The notes: generated by a model not told the origin, from the letters alone. Positions 1-8,061 are shown, counted from the stretch's first letter. The stretch is 19,050 bases of DNA from UMGS902 sp045538895 (GCA_045538895.1 JAZQEH010000100.1:1-19050); one strand, 5' to 3'. Translations and numbers: made by a program.

Positions 1-867
1 GCCGAGATTCCCGAATTGTGCTTTGGCTATTGTCAGAAGCTTGAAGAGATAGATTTGCCAAGCGGTGTTACCGTGATAGGGAAGGAAGCGTTCATTTCCT
101 GTGGCACGCTTACAGAGCTTGCTTTGCCCAATGCCCTTACCTCAATAGGTGAGAGTGCGTTTGCATATTGCAAAGGCATTACATCACTTACTATCCCTGA
201 AAAAGTTGGTAATATAGGCAAGGGAGCATTCAGAGTTTGCACGGGTATCAGTGAGTTTGCTGTATCAGCCGAAAACAAGAGCTTTAAAGCGGTTGACGGA
301 GTTTTGTTTGATACCGCAATGACGGCACTTGTGTGTTATCCCGCCGGCAAAAGCGGCACGGAATACACAATACCGTCCACCGTTGAAACGGTTTATGGAG
401 ATGCATTTGCCGAAAATGCAAGATTGACAAAAATTGAGCTTCCTCCCAAAACTGTTACGATAGGGCAAATGGCATTTTACAAGTGTCCTATAACCTCCAT
501 TGAGATTCCTGCAAGCACCAAATACGTTGAGTCCTACGCTTTTAGAAACTGTGACTTGCTTGAAAGCATTACGGTATATTCGTTTGACACCGAGTATGAA
601 TACAATGCAATTGCCGGCTGCTCGGAATCGCTGGTTGTCACATGCCACAAGGGTTCAACAACCGACACCTACGCACTTGAAAACGGGCATACGGTTCAGT
701 ATCTCGGCTGCGATATTGACGGCGACGGTGCTACTACCATAACTGACGTTATTACCATGCTGCATGCACTGCTTAACAACGAGTATATTGAAGCAGCGGA
801 CATAAATGAAAACGGCAAACTCGAACTGTTAGACCTGCTGCGAATATTCAAATTAGCTGTTGTGTAA
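1..867 (+). CDS. BspA-type leucine-rich repeat protein with C-terminal dockerin-like module (5' partial)
   Basis: The frame is open from base 1, so the gene begins outside the window; 288 residues are visible. The first ~220 residues are tandem ~23-residue repeats of the pattern AF..C..L..I.LP..V..IG, the BspA/LRR_5 type common on secreted and surface proteins of gut and oral bacteria. The last ~52 residues hold two calcium-loop segments, DIDGDGATTITD and DINENGKLELLD, matching the paired D-x-[DN]-x-[DN]-G-x5-D loops of a type I dockerin. Dockerins bind cohesins in extracellular complexes, so the protein is probably exported and may dock to a scaffold or cell-surface cohesin; the signal peptide would lie upstream. 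The ligand of the LRR part cannot be predicted. The stop codon is the first three bases of the intergenic repeat that follows. Confidence 0.88.
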   Translation, partial: AEIPELCFGYCQKLEEIDLPSGVTVIGKEAFISCGTLTELALPNALTSIGESAFAYCKGITSLTIPEKVGNIGKGAFRVCTGISEFAVSAENKSFKAVDGVLFDTAMTALVCYPAGKSGTEYTIPSTVETVYGDAFAENARLTKIELPPKTVTIGQMAFYKCPITSIEIPASTKYVESYAFRNCDLLESITVYSFDTEYEYNAIAGCSESLVVTCHKGSTTDTYALENGHTVQYLGCDIDGDGATTITDVITMLHALLNNEYIEAADINENGKLELLDLLRIFKLAVV

Positions 868-1167
868 ACTATTGTTTATGTGGGTAAAATGGAACCCACA
901 AACCGGTAGGGGATGGCCCCCTGGACATCCCGTTTTGCCTTTGTTCATGCGGGACGTCGAAGGCGCCGTCCCCTACCACGGTTGATGCGTTGCCATTACC
1001 ATAAACAATAATTTATGTTACGGCTACGCAGAATGAACCTTTGCGAAAGTCCTCGACGTGTTTTACCAAAACCGATGCGTTTCACGCATCGAGGCGAGGA
1101 CATATAGCGTGGAACAAAAGTTAAACAGCTTGCAGGTAGTCAGACACGCGATAAACAATAATTTACC
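865..1167. repeat. Compound intergenic element with inverted ends (copy 1)
   Basis: The left end, TAAACTATTGTTTATGTGGG (865-884), is mirrored by CCATTACCATAAACAATA at 993-1010 with ATTTA following, and again by ATAAACAATAATTTACC at 1151-1167, so there is one left end and two right ends. Inside, GTAGGGGA (906-913) pairs with TCCCCTAC (969-976), flanked by AACCG (901-905) and CGGTT (979-983). A second hairpin has an outer stem of GTCCTCG (1050-1056) with CGAGGAC (1095-1101) and an inner stem of CGATGCGT (1073-1080) with ACGCATCG (1084-1091). I see no gene in this stretch. It looks like a non-coding MITE-like repeat, perhaps one copy next to or inside another. The strong hairpins may also end transcription of the upstream gene. 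Confidence 0.7.
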
Positions 1168-1196
1168 TTGCTTTTTGCTATCATTTGTTGTATAAT
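1168..1196 (+). promoter_or_regulatory. Sigma-A type promoter of trmB
   Basis: TTGCTT (1168-1173), a 17-base spacer and a perfect TATAAT (1191-1196). Transcription should start near 1203, giving a leader of about 24 bases. The -35 box directly abuts the right end of the upstream repeat. Confidence 0.7.
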
Positions 1197-1226
1197 TATC
1201 ACATCAAATTTCCGAGAGGGCAAACA

Positions 1227-1880
1227 ATGAGAGCAAGAAAGAGAAAACACGGTGCAGAGCGACTTGCTGCAGCCGCAGAGGTTTTGTGCTATGACAAAGC
1301 CGCTATATATGAAAATCCGCAGAGTCCGTTTGACTCAGAAAGACCGCTTTGCCTTGAAATAGGTTGCGGCAAGGGCAAATTCTCCTGCGAAATGGCAATG
1401 GCACATCAAAATGCCAACTTCTACGCTATGGAAAAGGTAGAGGACGTTATGGTTTGTGCGGTTGAAAAAGCCATGGCTATGGACGGCGGTGCCCCAAAGA
1501 ATCTCCGTTTTATAATCGGCGATGCAAAGGAGCTTACCGAGTGGTTTGCACCGGGAACCTTTTCCTGCATATTCCTTAATTTCAGCGACCCATGGCCGAA
1601 AAAGGGCTATTATAAACGCCGTCTTACATACCGCGCATTCCTTGAAATTTATAAGTCCTTGCTTAAGGATGACGGAATATTGCGACTCAAAACCGACAAT
1701 GTCGGACTTTTCGACTTCTCGCTTGAGGAGTTTGAAGCCGCAGGTATGGAGGTTGTTAAAATGAGCCGTGATCTGCATGCATCGGAGTATAATGACGGCA
1801 ACGTAATGACCGAGTATGAAACTAATTTTTCATCGCAGGGTATGCCTATCAACTTCGCTGAAGTGAAAATAAAAAAATGA
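1227..1880 (+). CDS. trmB: tRNA (guanine-N7-)-methyltransferase TrmB
   Basis: A SAM-dependent enzyme that makes m7G46 in the variable loop of tRNAs; cytosolic and monofunctional. The 217-residue product is close to the usual bacterial length. Visible motifs are the SAM-binding LEIGCGKGKF (about residues 42-51), the family hallmark FSDPWPKKGYYKRRL in mid-protein, LKTDN, and a C-terminal TEYETNFSSQGMPIN typical of TrmB. I chose ATG 1227 over a TTG 42 bases upstream because GAGAGGG lies just before it and because the TTG falls within the promoter -10 region. It has its own promoter and ends in a hairpin terminator that overlaps its stop codon, so it is probably transcribed alone. Confidence 0.96.
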   Translation: MRARKRKHGAERLAAAAEVLCYDKAAIYENPQSPFDSERPLCLEIGCGKGKFSCEMAMAHQNANFYAMEKVEDVMVCAVEKAMAMDGGAPKNLRFIIGDAKELTEWFAPGTFSCIFLNFSDPWPKKGYYKRRLTYRAFLEIYKSLLKDDGILRLKTDNVGLFDFSLEEFEAAGMEVVKMSRDLHASEYNDGNVMTEYETNFSSQGMPINFAEVKIKK

Positions 1881-1903
1881 CTTTCGAAAGAAAGTCATTT
1901 TTT
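1872..1903. terminator. Bidirectional intrinsic terminator between trmB and mscL
   Basis: A perfect 14-base stem, AAAAAATGACTTTC (1872-1885) with GAAAGTCATTTTTT (1890-1903), encloses a GAAA loop. A- and T-tracts on both sides let it serve the two convergent genes. The trmB stop codon TGA is inside the left arm. Confidence 0.93.
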
Positions 1904-1915
1904 GTTTTGCTTAAC

Positions 1916-2278
1916 TTATTTTGCTTCTTCGTCAGCACGCTTTTTCTGGAGCTTTGCAAACACACGGAGTGCAACAAAAACAGAAAGTGCGATAATAAGG
2001 AAGTCGATAATTGTCTGGATAAAATTACCGTAGGTGAGAGCATGCTCTGCCTTTGTTACAGCGCCTGTAACCTCGTCGATAACCGCAGGAGAAAAAACGT
2101 GCTTCATATCACTTACGTTAAGACCGCCCATTACAAGACCGAGGAGGGGCATGATGATGTCGTTTACAAGCGAGGTAACGATCTTGTTGAACGCACCGCC
2201 GACAACAACGCCGACAGCCATATCAACGATATTGCCCTTCATAATAAACGCCTTGAAATCTTCAGAAAACTTTCCCAT
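1916..2278 (-). CDS. mscL: Large-conductance mechanosensitive channel MscL
   Basis: A membrane channel that opens under high tension during osmotic downshock and releases solutes. The 120-residue product starts MGKFSEDFKAFIMKGNIVD, followed by the hallmark AVGVVVGGAFNKIV pore helix TM1 (about residues 15-45), a periplasmic-side loop, TM2 (about 85-108) and a charged C-terminal tail, KLQKKRADEE. A TTG seven codons further upstream would extend the frame, but AAAGGA stands 8 bases before the ATG at 2278, which also matches the usual MscL N-terminus. It is transcribed alone from a consensus promoter and converges on trmB. Confidence 0.96.
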   Translation of the reverse strand: MGKFSEDFKAFIMKGNIVDMAVGVVVGGAFNKIVTSLVNDIIMPLLGLVMGGLNVSDMKHVFSPAVIDEVTGAVTKAEHALTYGNFIQTIIDFLIIALSVFVALRVFAKLQKKRADEEAK

Positions 2279-2323
2279 TTTAAGTATCCTTTCCGACAAA
2301 AACTGTCAATAAAATACATGTAT

Positions 2324-2352
2324 ATTATATATTTACTGCCGCTATTTGTCAA
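2324..2352 (-). promoter_or_regulatory. Perfect-consensus promoter of mscL
   Basis: Read on the minus strand: TTGACA (2347-2352), a 17-base spacer, TATAAT (2324-2329). Transcription should start near 2317, giving a leader of about 40 bases. A 10-base palindrome, ATACATGTAT (2314-2323), lies directly downstream of the -10 box across the likely start site. Confidence 0.85.
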
Positions 2353-2366
2353 TAAAGATTTTATAT

Positions 2367-2394
2367 TTGAAAAGTATTGCTTTTACACTATAAA
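2367..2394 (+). promoter_or_regulatory. Probable promoter of the MATE gene
   Basis: TTGAAA (2367-2372), a 16-base spacer, TATAAA (2389-2394). The predicted start is near 2401, about 32 bases before the proposed start codon. Confidence 0.55.
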
Positions 2395-2432
2395 TGTGAT
2401 TAAATAAAGTCATAAGAATACTTCCGAGGTGC

Positions 2433-3809
2433 ATGATGCGTTTTGTAGCACATTCAAGAGGGCAATCGGTGGACATGACAAAGGGTAACCCCTATCTCAT
2501 GATTCTGCGGTTTGCGTTGCCCGTCTTTTTGAGTCAGGTTTTTCAACAGTTATATAATACAGCCGATGCTTTTGTTGTAAGCGAGTTTTTAGGAACGGAG
2601 GCTCTTGCGGCGGTAAGCTCATCGGGAAATCTGATCTTTTTGATGATCAGTTTTTTTGAGGGCTTGGCAATCGGTGCAGGTATCGTTATTTCAAGGTATT
2701 TTGGCGCAATGCAGAAGGACCGTGTTCTGCACGCTATACATACAGATATTGCCATGGGTATAGTAAGCGGTCTTATTTTAACGGTGGTTGGAGTTGCATT
2801 TACGCCTACTTTCCTTGAGTGGATGAACACCGATAAGGACGTGCTTCCGCTTGCGATAGAGTATTTCCGCTATTACTTTTTCGGTGCGCTTGCGATGGTT
2901 ATGTACAACATTTGCAGGGGTATCATGAATGCGCTCGGTGACAGCCGCCGTCCGCTTTATTATTTGATTTTCTCATCGGTGCTTAATGTCGTGCTTGACG
3001 TTCTGTTTGTCGGCGTGTTCCGTTTCGGTGTAAAGGCGGCGGCTATCGCAACGGTTATCTCACAGGCGGCGAGTGTTTTCCTTTGCTTGCGGTATCTTTG
3101 CAAGCGTGGATCTGAATACCGTGTGGAGCTTAAGAAAATACGTTTTCACGCAGAAATATTGCGTGAAATTGTACGCTACGGATTTCCGTCAGGCGTGCAG
3201 AACTCAGTTATCGGACTTGCTAACGTGGTTTTGCAATCACAGGTCAACAGCTTTGGTAAGCTTGCAATGGCGGCATTTGGAACTCAGGCTAAAATCGAGG
3301 GCTTTGCCTTTATGCCGATTACAGGCTTCAATCTGGCACTTACTACGTTTATCGGTCAGAACCTCGGTGCAAAGCAATATGAGCGTGCCAAAAAGGGTGC
3401 AAGATTCGGCATCGCTTCGGCGGTGGTACTTGCAGAGCTTATCGGCATATTTTACTATATTTTCTCACCAAATCTTATGGCACTTTTCGACGATACTCCA
3501 AGGGTTATTGAGCTTGGCGTTATGCATGCACGTACAACCTCGCTATTCTATTTTTTGCTTGCCTTTTCGCACTCGGTGGCGGCGGTTTGCCGTGGGGCGG
3601 GCAAAGCGTTTGTGCCGATGAGCGTAATGCTTGGTGTATGGTGCGTATTGCGACTGATCTACGTAATAAGCGTGATGCACTTTGTCGGAGAGATAGGATA
3701 TATCTATATGGCATATCCCATAACATGGATAATAAGCTCGGTCATTTATCTGCTTTATTACTGCCTGTCAGACTGGGTACACGGATTTGAAAGGAAAGGG
3801 GCATTTTAA
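2433..3809 (+). CDS. MATE family efflux transporter
   Basis: A polytopic inner-membrane cation-coupled exporter of the MATE/NorM/DinF superfamily; the substrate (drug, metabolite or lipid-linked compound) cannot be told from sequence. The 458 residues contain about 12 hydrophobic segments in the two-bundle MATE layout. Typical starts of the first helix are visible in MTKGNPYLMILRFALPVFLS, followed by QQLYNTADAFVV and the AAVSSSGNL region. The start is uncertain: ATG 2433 and ATG 2436 sit very close to GAGGTG, while ATG 2475, 14 codons in, begins at the conserved MTKGNP but has only a distant AAGAGGG. The next gene starts on the last base of this stop codon, so the two are translationally coupled. 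Confidence 0.93.
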   Translation: MMRFVAHSRGQSVDMTKGNPYLMILRFALPVFLSQVFQQLYNTADAFVVSEFLGTEALAAVSSSGNLIFLMISFFEGLAIGAGIVISRYFGAMQKDRVLHAIHTDIAMGIVSGLILTVVGVAFTPTFLEWMNTDKDVLPLAIEYFRYYFFGALAMVMYNICRGIMNALGDSRRPLYYLIFSSVLNVVLDVLFVGVFRFGVKAAAIATVISQAASVFLCLRYLCKRGSEYRVELKKIRFHAEILREIVRYGFPSGVQNSVIGLANVVLQSQVNSFGKLAMAAFGTQAKIEGFAFMPITGFNLALTTFIGQNLGAKQYERAKKGARFGIASAVVLAELIGIFYYIFSPNLMALFDDTPRVIELGVMHARTTSLFYFLLAFSHSVAAVCRGAGKAFVPMSVMLGVWCVLRLIYVISVMHFVGEIGYIYMAYPITWIISSVIYLLYYCLSDWVHGFERKGAF

Positions 3810-4564
3810 TGGATAGACATGACGAAAAAACAGTTCCGAAGTATGAGCCGGGTAACAGGACTTTGAAAAGGCTTGATAACTTCTGGTATTATAATAAATG
3901 GAAAGTAATAATCGGTGTATTCTTTGCGGTGGTGCTGATTGTCTGCTCGCTTCAGATGTGTTCAAACAGTGAGCATGATATTACCGTAATGTACGCAGGC
4001 CCGTATAAGTTCGGGCAGACCGACAAGCTCAATTTTAAGAGTGCGTTTGCCGAGATCTCTCCCGATTTCAACGGTGACGGGCAGAGCAAGGTTGCGTTTG
4101 TAGACCTGTATATTCTTTCCGATGAAGAAATTGCTGCCGAAAAGCAGAAAATTGAGGACGAGAACGGCGTTGCCGTTGTTAATTACGAGGTTTTTGCGGC
4201 AAACTACAAGGCGTTTTCACAGCATATGTGGGCGGGTGACACGGTTATCTGCCTGCTTACCCCCGAACTCTATAAAAGCGTTTACGTCGAGGATGAAAAC
4301 GGTGAGGAGCAATCAGGCTTTATGCCCCTTTCGGAGGTGCTTGGATATACACCTGAGGGTGCTTATGACGAGCATAGTATCCGCATAAAGGATACTCCGT
4401 TCGGTCAGTATTTCCCGATTTTCAAGGGACTTGATGACGACACTTTGCTGTGCGTGAGAGAGATGAGCCCGCTTGCGAATATGTGGAACAAAAAGAAAAC
4501 AGAGGAGTATCACGCATATTGCCTCGACGTTGTCAGAGCGATGTTTGAATTTAAAGCAAAGTAA
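3809..4564 (+). CDS. Membrane-anchored protein of unknown function, coupled to MATE gene
   Basis: I do not recognise this 251-residue protein. It has a hydrophilic cytosolic N-terminus (about 31 residues, KR-rich near RTLKRLDNFWYYNKWK), one membrane helix at about 32-49 (VIIGVFFAVVLIVCSLQ), and an acidic extracytoplasmic domain of about 200 residues with no metal or catalytic motif that I can name. The topology is probably N-in/C-out. Its ATG overlaps the MATE stop as TAATG, with AAGGAAAGGGG just upstream, so translation is likely coupled. It may be an accessory to the exporter, but that rests only on gene order. The stop codon TAA forms the first bases of the second intergenic repeat. Confidence 0.8.
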   Translation: MDRHDEKTVPKYEPGNRTLKRLDNFWYYNKWKVIIGVFFAVVLIVCSLQMCSNSEHDITVMYAGPYKFGQTDKLNFKSAFAEISPDFNGDGQSKVAFVDLYILSDEEIAAEKQKIEDENGVAVVNYEVFAANYKAFSQHMWAGDTVICLLTPELYKSVYVEDENGEEQSGFMPLSEVLGYTPEGAYDEHSIRIKDTPFGQYFPIFKGLDDDTLLCVREMSPLANMWNKKKTEEYHAYCLDVVRAMFEFKAK

Positions 4565-4717
4565 ATTATTGTTTAGGGTAATACGGATGCCAATGGTATT
4601 CTGTAGGGCGGGGGCTTGTTACCGCCGCCGATACGACGTTTAATCACGGTTTACGGCGGGAGATAAACCCCCCGCCCTACATTGTTTGCTCGTCGCCGTT
4701 ACCTTGAAAAACATTTA
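4562..4717. repeat. Intergenic element with inverted ends (copy 2)
   Basis: The left end TAAATTATTGTTTAGGGTAA (4562-4581), followed by TACGG, is nearly the reverse complement of the right-end consensus; the right end here, CCGTTACC...ATTTA (4696-4717), has decayed. The interior is a strong inverted repeat, TGTAGGGCGGGGG (4602-4614) with CCCCCCGCCCTACA (4668-4681), of the GTAGGGGCGG type that recurs in gut Clostridia. I see no gene within it. Confidence 0.7.
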
Positions 4718-4731
4718 AAACAAGCTAAAAT
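4704..4731 (+). promoter_or_regulatory. Probable promoter of the GHL10 gene
   Basis: TTGAAA (4704-4709), a 16-base spacer, TAAAAT (4726-4731). The -35 box lies inside the right end of the repeat, directly after TTACC. The leader would be about 65 bases; I see no riboswitch-like structure in it. Confidence 0.5.
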
Positions 4732-4804
4732 GCGTTACAATACATATATACCACCTTTTACGCATAACATTAAAGCGGACAAACTGTTTTAATGGGAGAA
4801 AAAC

Positions 4805-6106
4805 ATGACAGAAAAAAGGGCTTACATATATGCCGCTTTTGCGGTACTGCTTATACTCATTTCGGCTGCGATACCGGTTGCAGTCATTTTTATGCCGTCT
4901 TCGGCACTTTCAGCCCCGGAACCGCCATTGCATTTTGCAAACCCCTCCATTCCCACCGAGCCTCTGCCAAACGGCATAGAGGAAATGCGTGGTCTTTGGA
5001 TTGCTACGGTGAACAACATAAACTTTCCTTCTAAAAAAGGGTTAACCTCGGCAAAACTTGCAGCCGAGCTTGATGGTATTGTTGCCTTTGCAAAGGAAAA
5101 CGGATTCAATACCATTCTGTTTCAGGTTCGTCCTGCGGCTGATGCGCTCTACAAATCAAAGTTGTTCCCTGCATCGGAGTTTGTTTCGGGTAAGCGTGGA
5201 AAGGCGGCAGACGGCGGCTTTGACTGCCTTGAGTATCTTATAAAAGCCGCACATGACGAGAATATAAAGGTGCATGCATGGGTAAATCCGCTACGTGTAA
5301 CGGCGGGCAATACCACTTATCCGCAAACCGACAAATCGGTGCTTGACACGACATATTATGCCTATCAGAACCAAGATGCAATAACTGCATATGCCGACGG
5401 CAAGCTCTATTACGATGCAGGCGTGCCGTTTGTTCGTGAGCTTGTTGCAAGCGGCGTGCGTGAAATTTGCGAGGGCTATGACGTTGACGGCATCGTTTTT
5501 GACGATTATTTTTACCCATATCCCGTTGACGGCAAGCGATTTAACGATGACAAAACCTATGCCGAATACGGTGGTGGCAGGAGCCTTGCCGATTTTCGCC
5601 GCCAAAGCATAAATATGCTCATCGAGCAATGCTACAATGCAGTAAAAGCGGTTGATGATGGCATATTGTTCGGTGTTTCGCCCTTCGGCATCTGGAAAAA
5701 CGGCGGTGAAGGCAGCGATACACGTGGACTTGAGGCGTACGAAACCATATACTGCGATGCGCTTGCGTGGGCAAAGGGCGGATACGTTGATTACATAGCA
5801 CCGCAGGTCTACTGGAGCTTTGATACTGCCGCAGCTCCGTTTGACACGGTTGCAAAATGGTGGGATGAGGCACTTAAGAACACGGGCGTTACACTCTACA
5901 TCAACCACGGTGTTTACCGCTATGCCGACGGTGGTATGGTAAGCGGCGAGCTTACCGCACAAATGGAGTTTTCGAGAGCGCTCGACACGTATCGGGGAAG
6001 CATGTTTTACGGCTATGCGGCACTCAAAAACAACTCAAACGGTGTGTGCGATGAAGCAAAAACCGTTTTCGGCGGAAGAATTATATACTTTACCCAAAAT
6101 TATTGA
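4805..6106 (+). CDS. GHL10 (DUF187) family 10-like glycosyl hydrolase, membrane-anchored
   Basis: 433 residues with an N-terminal membrane anchor or uncleaved signal (about residues 7-30, rich in A, I, V and L), then a TIM-barrel domain of the glycosyl-hydrolase-like 10 family from about residue 60 to near the end. Supporting motifs are MRGLWIATVNNINFPS at the first strand, NTILFQVRPAADALY, KVHAWVNPLRV, and DGIVFDDYFYPYP containing acidic residues expected in the active cleft. Family members act on cell-surface or peptidoglycan-related glycans, but the substrate here is unknown. GGGAG lies 6 bases before the ATG. The promoter of the next gene overlaps this stop codon, and there is no terminator between them, so read-through into the SLH gene is possible. 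Confidence 0.88.
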   Translation: MTEKRAYIYAAFAVLLILISAAIPVAVIFMPSSALSAPEPPLHFANPSIPTEPLPNGIEEMRGLWIATVNNINFPSKKGLTSAKLAAELDGIVAFAKENGFNTILFQVRPAADALYKSKLFPASEFVSGKRGKAADGGFDCLEYLIKAAHDENIKVHAWVNPLRVTAGNTTYPQTDKSVLDTTYYAYQNQDAITAYADGKLYYDAGVPFVRELVASGVREICEGYDVDGIVFDDYFYPYPVDGKRFNDDKTYAEYGGGRSLADFRRQSINMLIEQCYNAVKAVDDGILFGVSPFGIWKNGGEGSDTRGLEAYETIYCDALAWAKGGYVDYIAPQVYWSFDTAAAPFDTVAKWWDEALKNTGVTLYINHGVYRYADGGMVSGELTAQMEFSRALDTYRGSMFYGYAALKNNSNGVCDEAKTVFGGRIIYFTQNY

Positions 6107-6131
6107 CAGTTTACGCTACATGTAGTAAAAT
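6103..6131 (+). promoter_or_regulatory. Strong promoter of the SLH surface protein gene
   Basis: TTGACA (6103-6108) overlaps the upstream stop codon; then a 17-base spacer and TAAAAT (6126-6131). The spacer ends in the 10-base palindrome CTACATGTAG (6116-6125) touching the -10 box. Confidence 0.8.
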
Positions 6132-6167
6132 AAATGTGTATATGTACAAAATATAGGAGGGAAAAGA

Positions 6168-7940
6168 ATGAAAAAATATTTCATTTGTTTGTTGATTCTT
6201 TCGGCGATGTTGGTTTTGTTCACCGCTAATACGGCTGCGGCGTGCGACCATAACTGGAGAATAGATTACGCAAGCTGTGTTGAGGCTTCCTGTACCGAGG
6301 GCGGCAAAAACGTTTACGTCTGCTCACGCTGCTCGGAAACCAAAACCGAAAAAACCGAGCCGCACGGTCATGACTTTGTGAAGATTTCAGGCGAATATGC
6401 AACCTGCGAAACCGATAGTACCGTGGTTGAAAAATGCTCGGTTTGCGACAAGGAGCAGAAGAATACCGCAAAGGCGTTCGGTCATAGCTATAAGGAAACA
6501 AAGCGTGTAGAGCCTACCTGCTCAAAAGAGGGCAAAGTTACCTACAAGTGCGAAACCTGCGGCGGCGAAAAGGTTGAAACTCTCAAAGCCGTTTCCCACG
6601 ATTTTTCAAAATTCATCAGTTCATCGGCAACCTGTACTGCAAAAGGACAGTCTACCTATCAGTGCTCCATGTGCTCCGAGCTTACGCTCAAGTCTGTTTC
6701 GTCACTCGGCCACGATTTTAAGGTAACGGGCGGCCCTACCTGTACCGAAAGAGGAAAATACACACGTACCTGCACCCGTTGCGGTTATGTGAAGAATGAC
6801 ACCTCATATACCAAGGCACTCGGCCATGATGTGCCTAAGGATTTCGATGACTGGAAAGTAATTACAAGAGCAACGTGTGAAACCGAAGGAAAGCTCCGTG
6901 CAAAATGCGAGCGTTGCAAGGCTTACATTTACGAGGAAGTTGAAAAACTCGACCACGAATACGGTACAAGCAAGTATATTACAAGAGTTCCTACAAAATC
7001 GGCCACAGGCAGATACGTAAAGATTTGTGAAAGTTGCGGTGATACCGTTGAGGGTAACATTTCAAAGGGACTTACCGACCTTTCAAGTTATTTTGTGCCG
7101 CCCGTTGTGGCTTCACTCGATTCGGACGTGGTTGTACGCGGTACTGAGGTTACCCTTTCCTGCGACCTCGACGATGTTATAATTTATTACGCACTCGACG
7201 GCAAGAGTCCCCTTACGTCAAAATACCGTGAGGAATACGAGGAACCGCTTGTCATAACCGATACCACCTATATCAAGGCGTTTGCGGTTTATGATGATGA
7301 GGATATTGAGATTCCTCCCTCGGAGATAAGCACATATTCCTACTATATAGACGAAAGCGAGCCTTGGGTGTATTTTGTGCAGGATGCGTTTGAGGGCGGA
7401 TATATGCCGCTTGAAAAGAACGAAAAGTTCCGTCCCGATGACAAGGCAACAAGATACGAGGTAATTTCGGCTCTCGACAATCTCATGCTCTCATGGGCTG
7501 ATGATGCAGACGCCATATTCACCGACGTTGACAAAAAATATGAAAAGGTTGTAAAGAAGTTTGTTGGTGCAAAACTGCTTAACGGCTACGAGGATCTTAC
7601 GTTCCGAGGAAACGCAAATATCAAGCGTAGCGAGCTTTGCAAGGTTTTAGCACTTGCACTCGGTCTTGAGGTTAAGGAGTACGTTAAGGCGGATTTCCCC
7701 GATGTTGCTACAACACACTGGGCATCGAGTTACATAGCGGCTCTTGCTGAGAAGGGATACCTTGCGGGCGATACCGCAGGCAATTTCCGTCCCGAGGATA
7801 ACATCACCCGTGCAGAGCTTGCGGTAGTGCTCAACCGTGTTGCGGAGATTGATAACAGCGACGGCGTTGACATTCCCGACGTTGACGAAGATCACTGGGC
7901 ATACAAATACATCTGCTCCGCAGTATCAAAGCTTAAATAA
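6168..7940 (+). CDS. Surface protein with Cys-pair repeats, chitobiase C-terminal-like domain and SLH domains
   Basis: 590 residues. A signal peptide (residues 1-25, ending NTAAA) leads into seven repeats of about 35-40 residues with the pattern C-[ST]-x2-G-x4-Y-x-C-x2-C...GH; the CxxC pairs are near residues 52/55, 90/93, 128/131, 166/169, 202/205, 247/250 and 287/290. The seventh has lost its leading Cys. A CHB_HEX_C-like beta domain follows (about 310-395; VIIYYALDGKSPLT, TYIKAFAVY), then SLH modules from about 400 onward (FRPDDKATRYEV; FPDVATTHWASSYIAALAEKGY; FRPEDNITRAELAVVLNR; a third stub ending IPDVDEDHWAYKYI). SLH domains hold proteins non-covalently on cell-wall polymers. The Cys repeats resemble metal-binding ribbons, but their role is unknown. 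AGGAGG lies 7 bases before the ATG; a terminator follows. Confidence 0.9.
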   Translation: MKKYFICLLILSAMLVLFTANTAAACDHNWRIDYASCVEASCTEGGKNVYVCSRCSETKTEKTEPHGHDFVKISGEYATCETDSTVVEKCSVCDKEQKNTAKAFGHSYKETKRVEPTCSKEGKVTYKCETCGGEKVETLKAVSHDFSKFISSSATCTAKGQSTYQCSMCSELTLKSVSSLGHDFKVTGGPTCTERGKYTRTCTRCGYVKNDTSYTKALGHDVPKDFDDWKVITRATCETEGKLRAKCERCKAYIYEEVEKLDHEYGTSKYITRVPTKSATGRYVKICESCGDTVEGNISKGLTDLSSYFVPPVVASLDSDVVVRGTEVTLSCDLDDVIIYYALDGKSPLTSKYREEYEEPLVITDTTYIKAFAVYDDEDIEIPPSEISTYSYYIDESEPWVYFVQDAFEGGYMPLEKNEKFRPDDKATRYEVISALDNLMLSWADDADAIFTDVDKKYEKVVKKFVGAKLLNGYEDLTFRGNANIKRSELCKVLALALGLEVKEYVKADFPDVATTHWASSYIAALAEKGYLAGDTAGNFRPEDNITRAELAVVLNRVAEIDNSDGVDIPDVDEDHWAYKYICSAVSKLK

Positions 7941-7943
7941 ACG

Positions 7944-7977
7944 AAAAAGGCATGCAAATCTCTTTGCATGCCTTTTT
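7944..7977 (+). terminator. Intrinsic terminator after the SLH gene
   Basis: A perfect 15-base stem, AAAAAGGCATGCAAA (7944-7958) with TTTGCATGCCTTTTT (7963-7977), and a TCTC loop. It separates the surface-protein genes from the feo operon. Confidence 0.93.
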
Positions 7978-8032
7978 AGAGGAACCCGATAACCTCCTTT
8001 TTGAAAACGTTTGAAAATTTTTACAAAAACTA

Positions 8033-8061
8033 TTGACAAAGTGATTTTTTGGTGGTATGCT
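8033..8061 (+). promoter_or_regulatory. Promoter of the feo operon
   Basis: TTGACA (8033-8038), a 17-base spacer, TATGCT (8056-8061). The start site is expected near 8068, just where the operator-like palindrome begins. Confidence 0.8.

Noticed and set aside
1877..2407. 176-codon plus-strand frame opposite mscL
   Set aside because: It starts within the trmB terminator, has no recognisable domain, and is antisense to a clear mscL.
5291..5962. 223-codon minus-strand frame inside the GHL10 gene
   Set aside because: A shadow of a well-supported gene, with no ribosome site and no family resemblance.
6168..6245. Lipoprotein signal (lipobox) on the SLH protein
   Set aside because: The residues before Cys26 are AAA without the usual Leu at -3, and Cys26 belongs to the first Cys repeat; an ordinary signal peptidase I site fits better.
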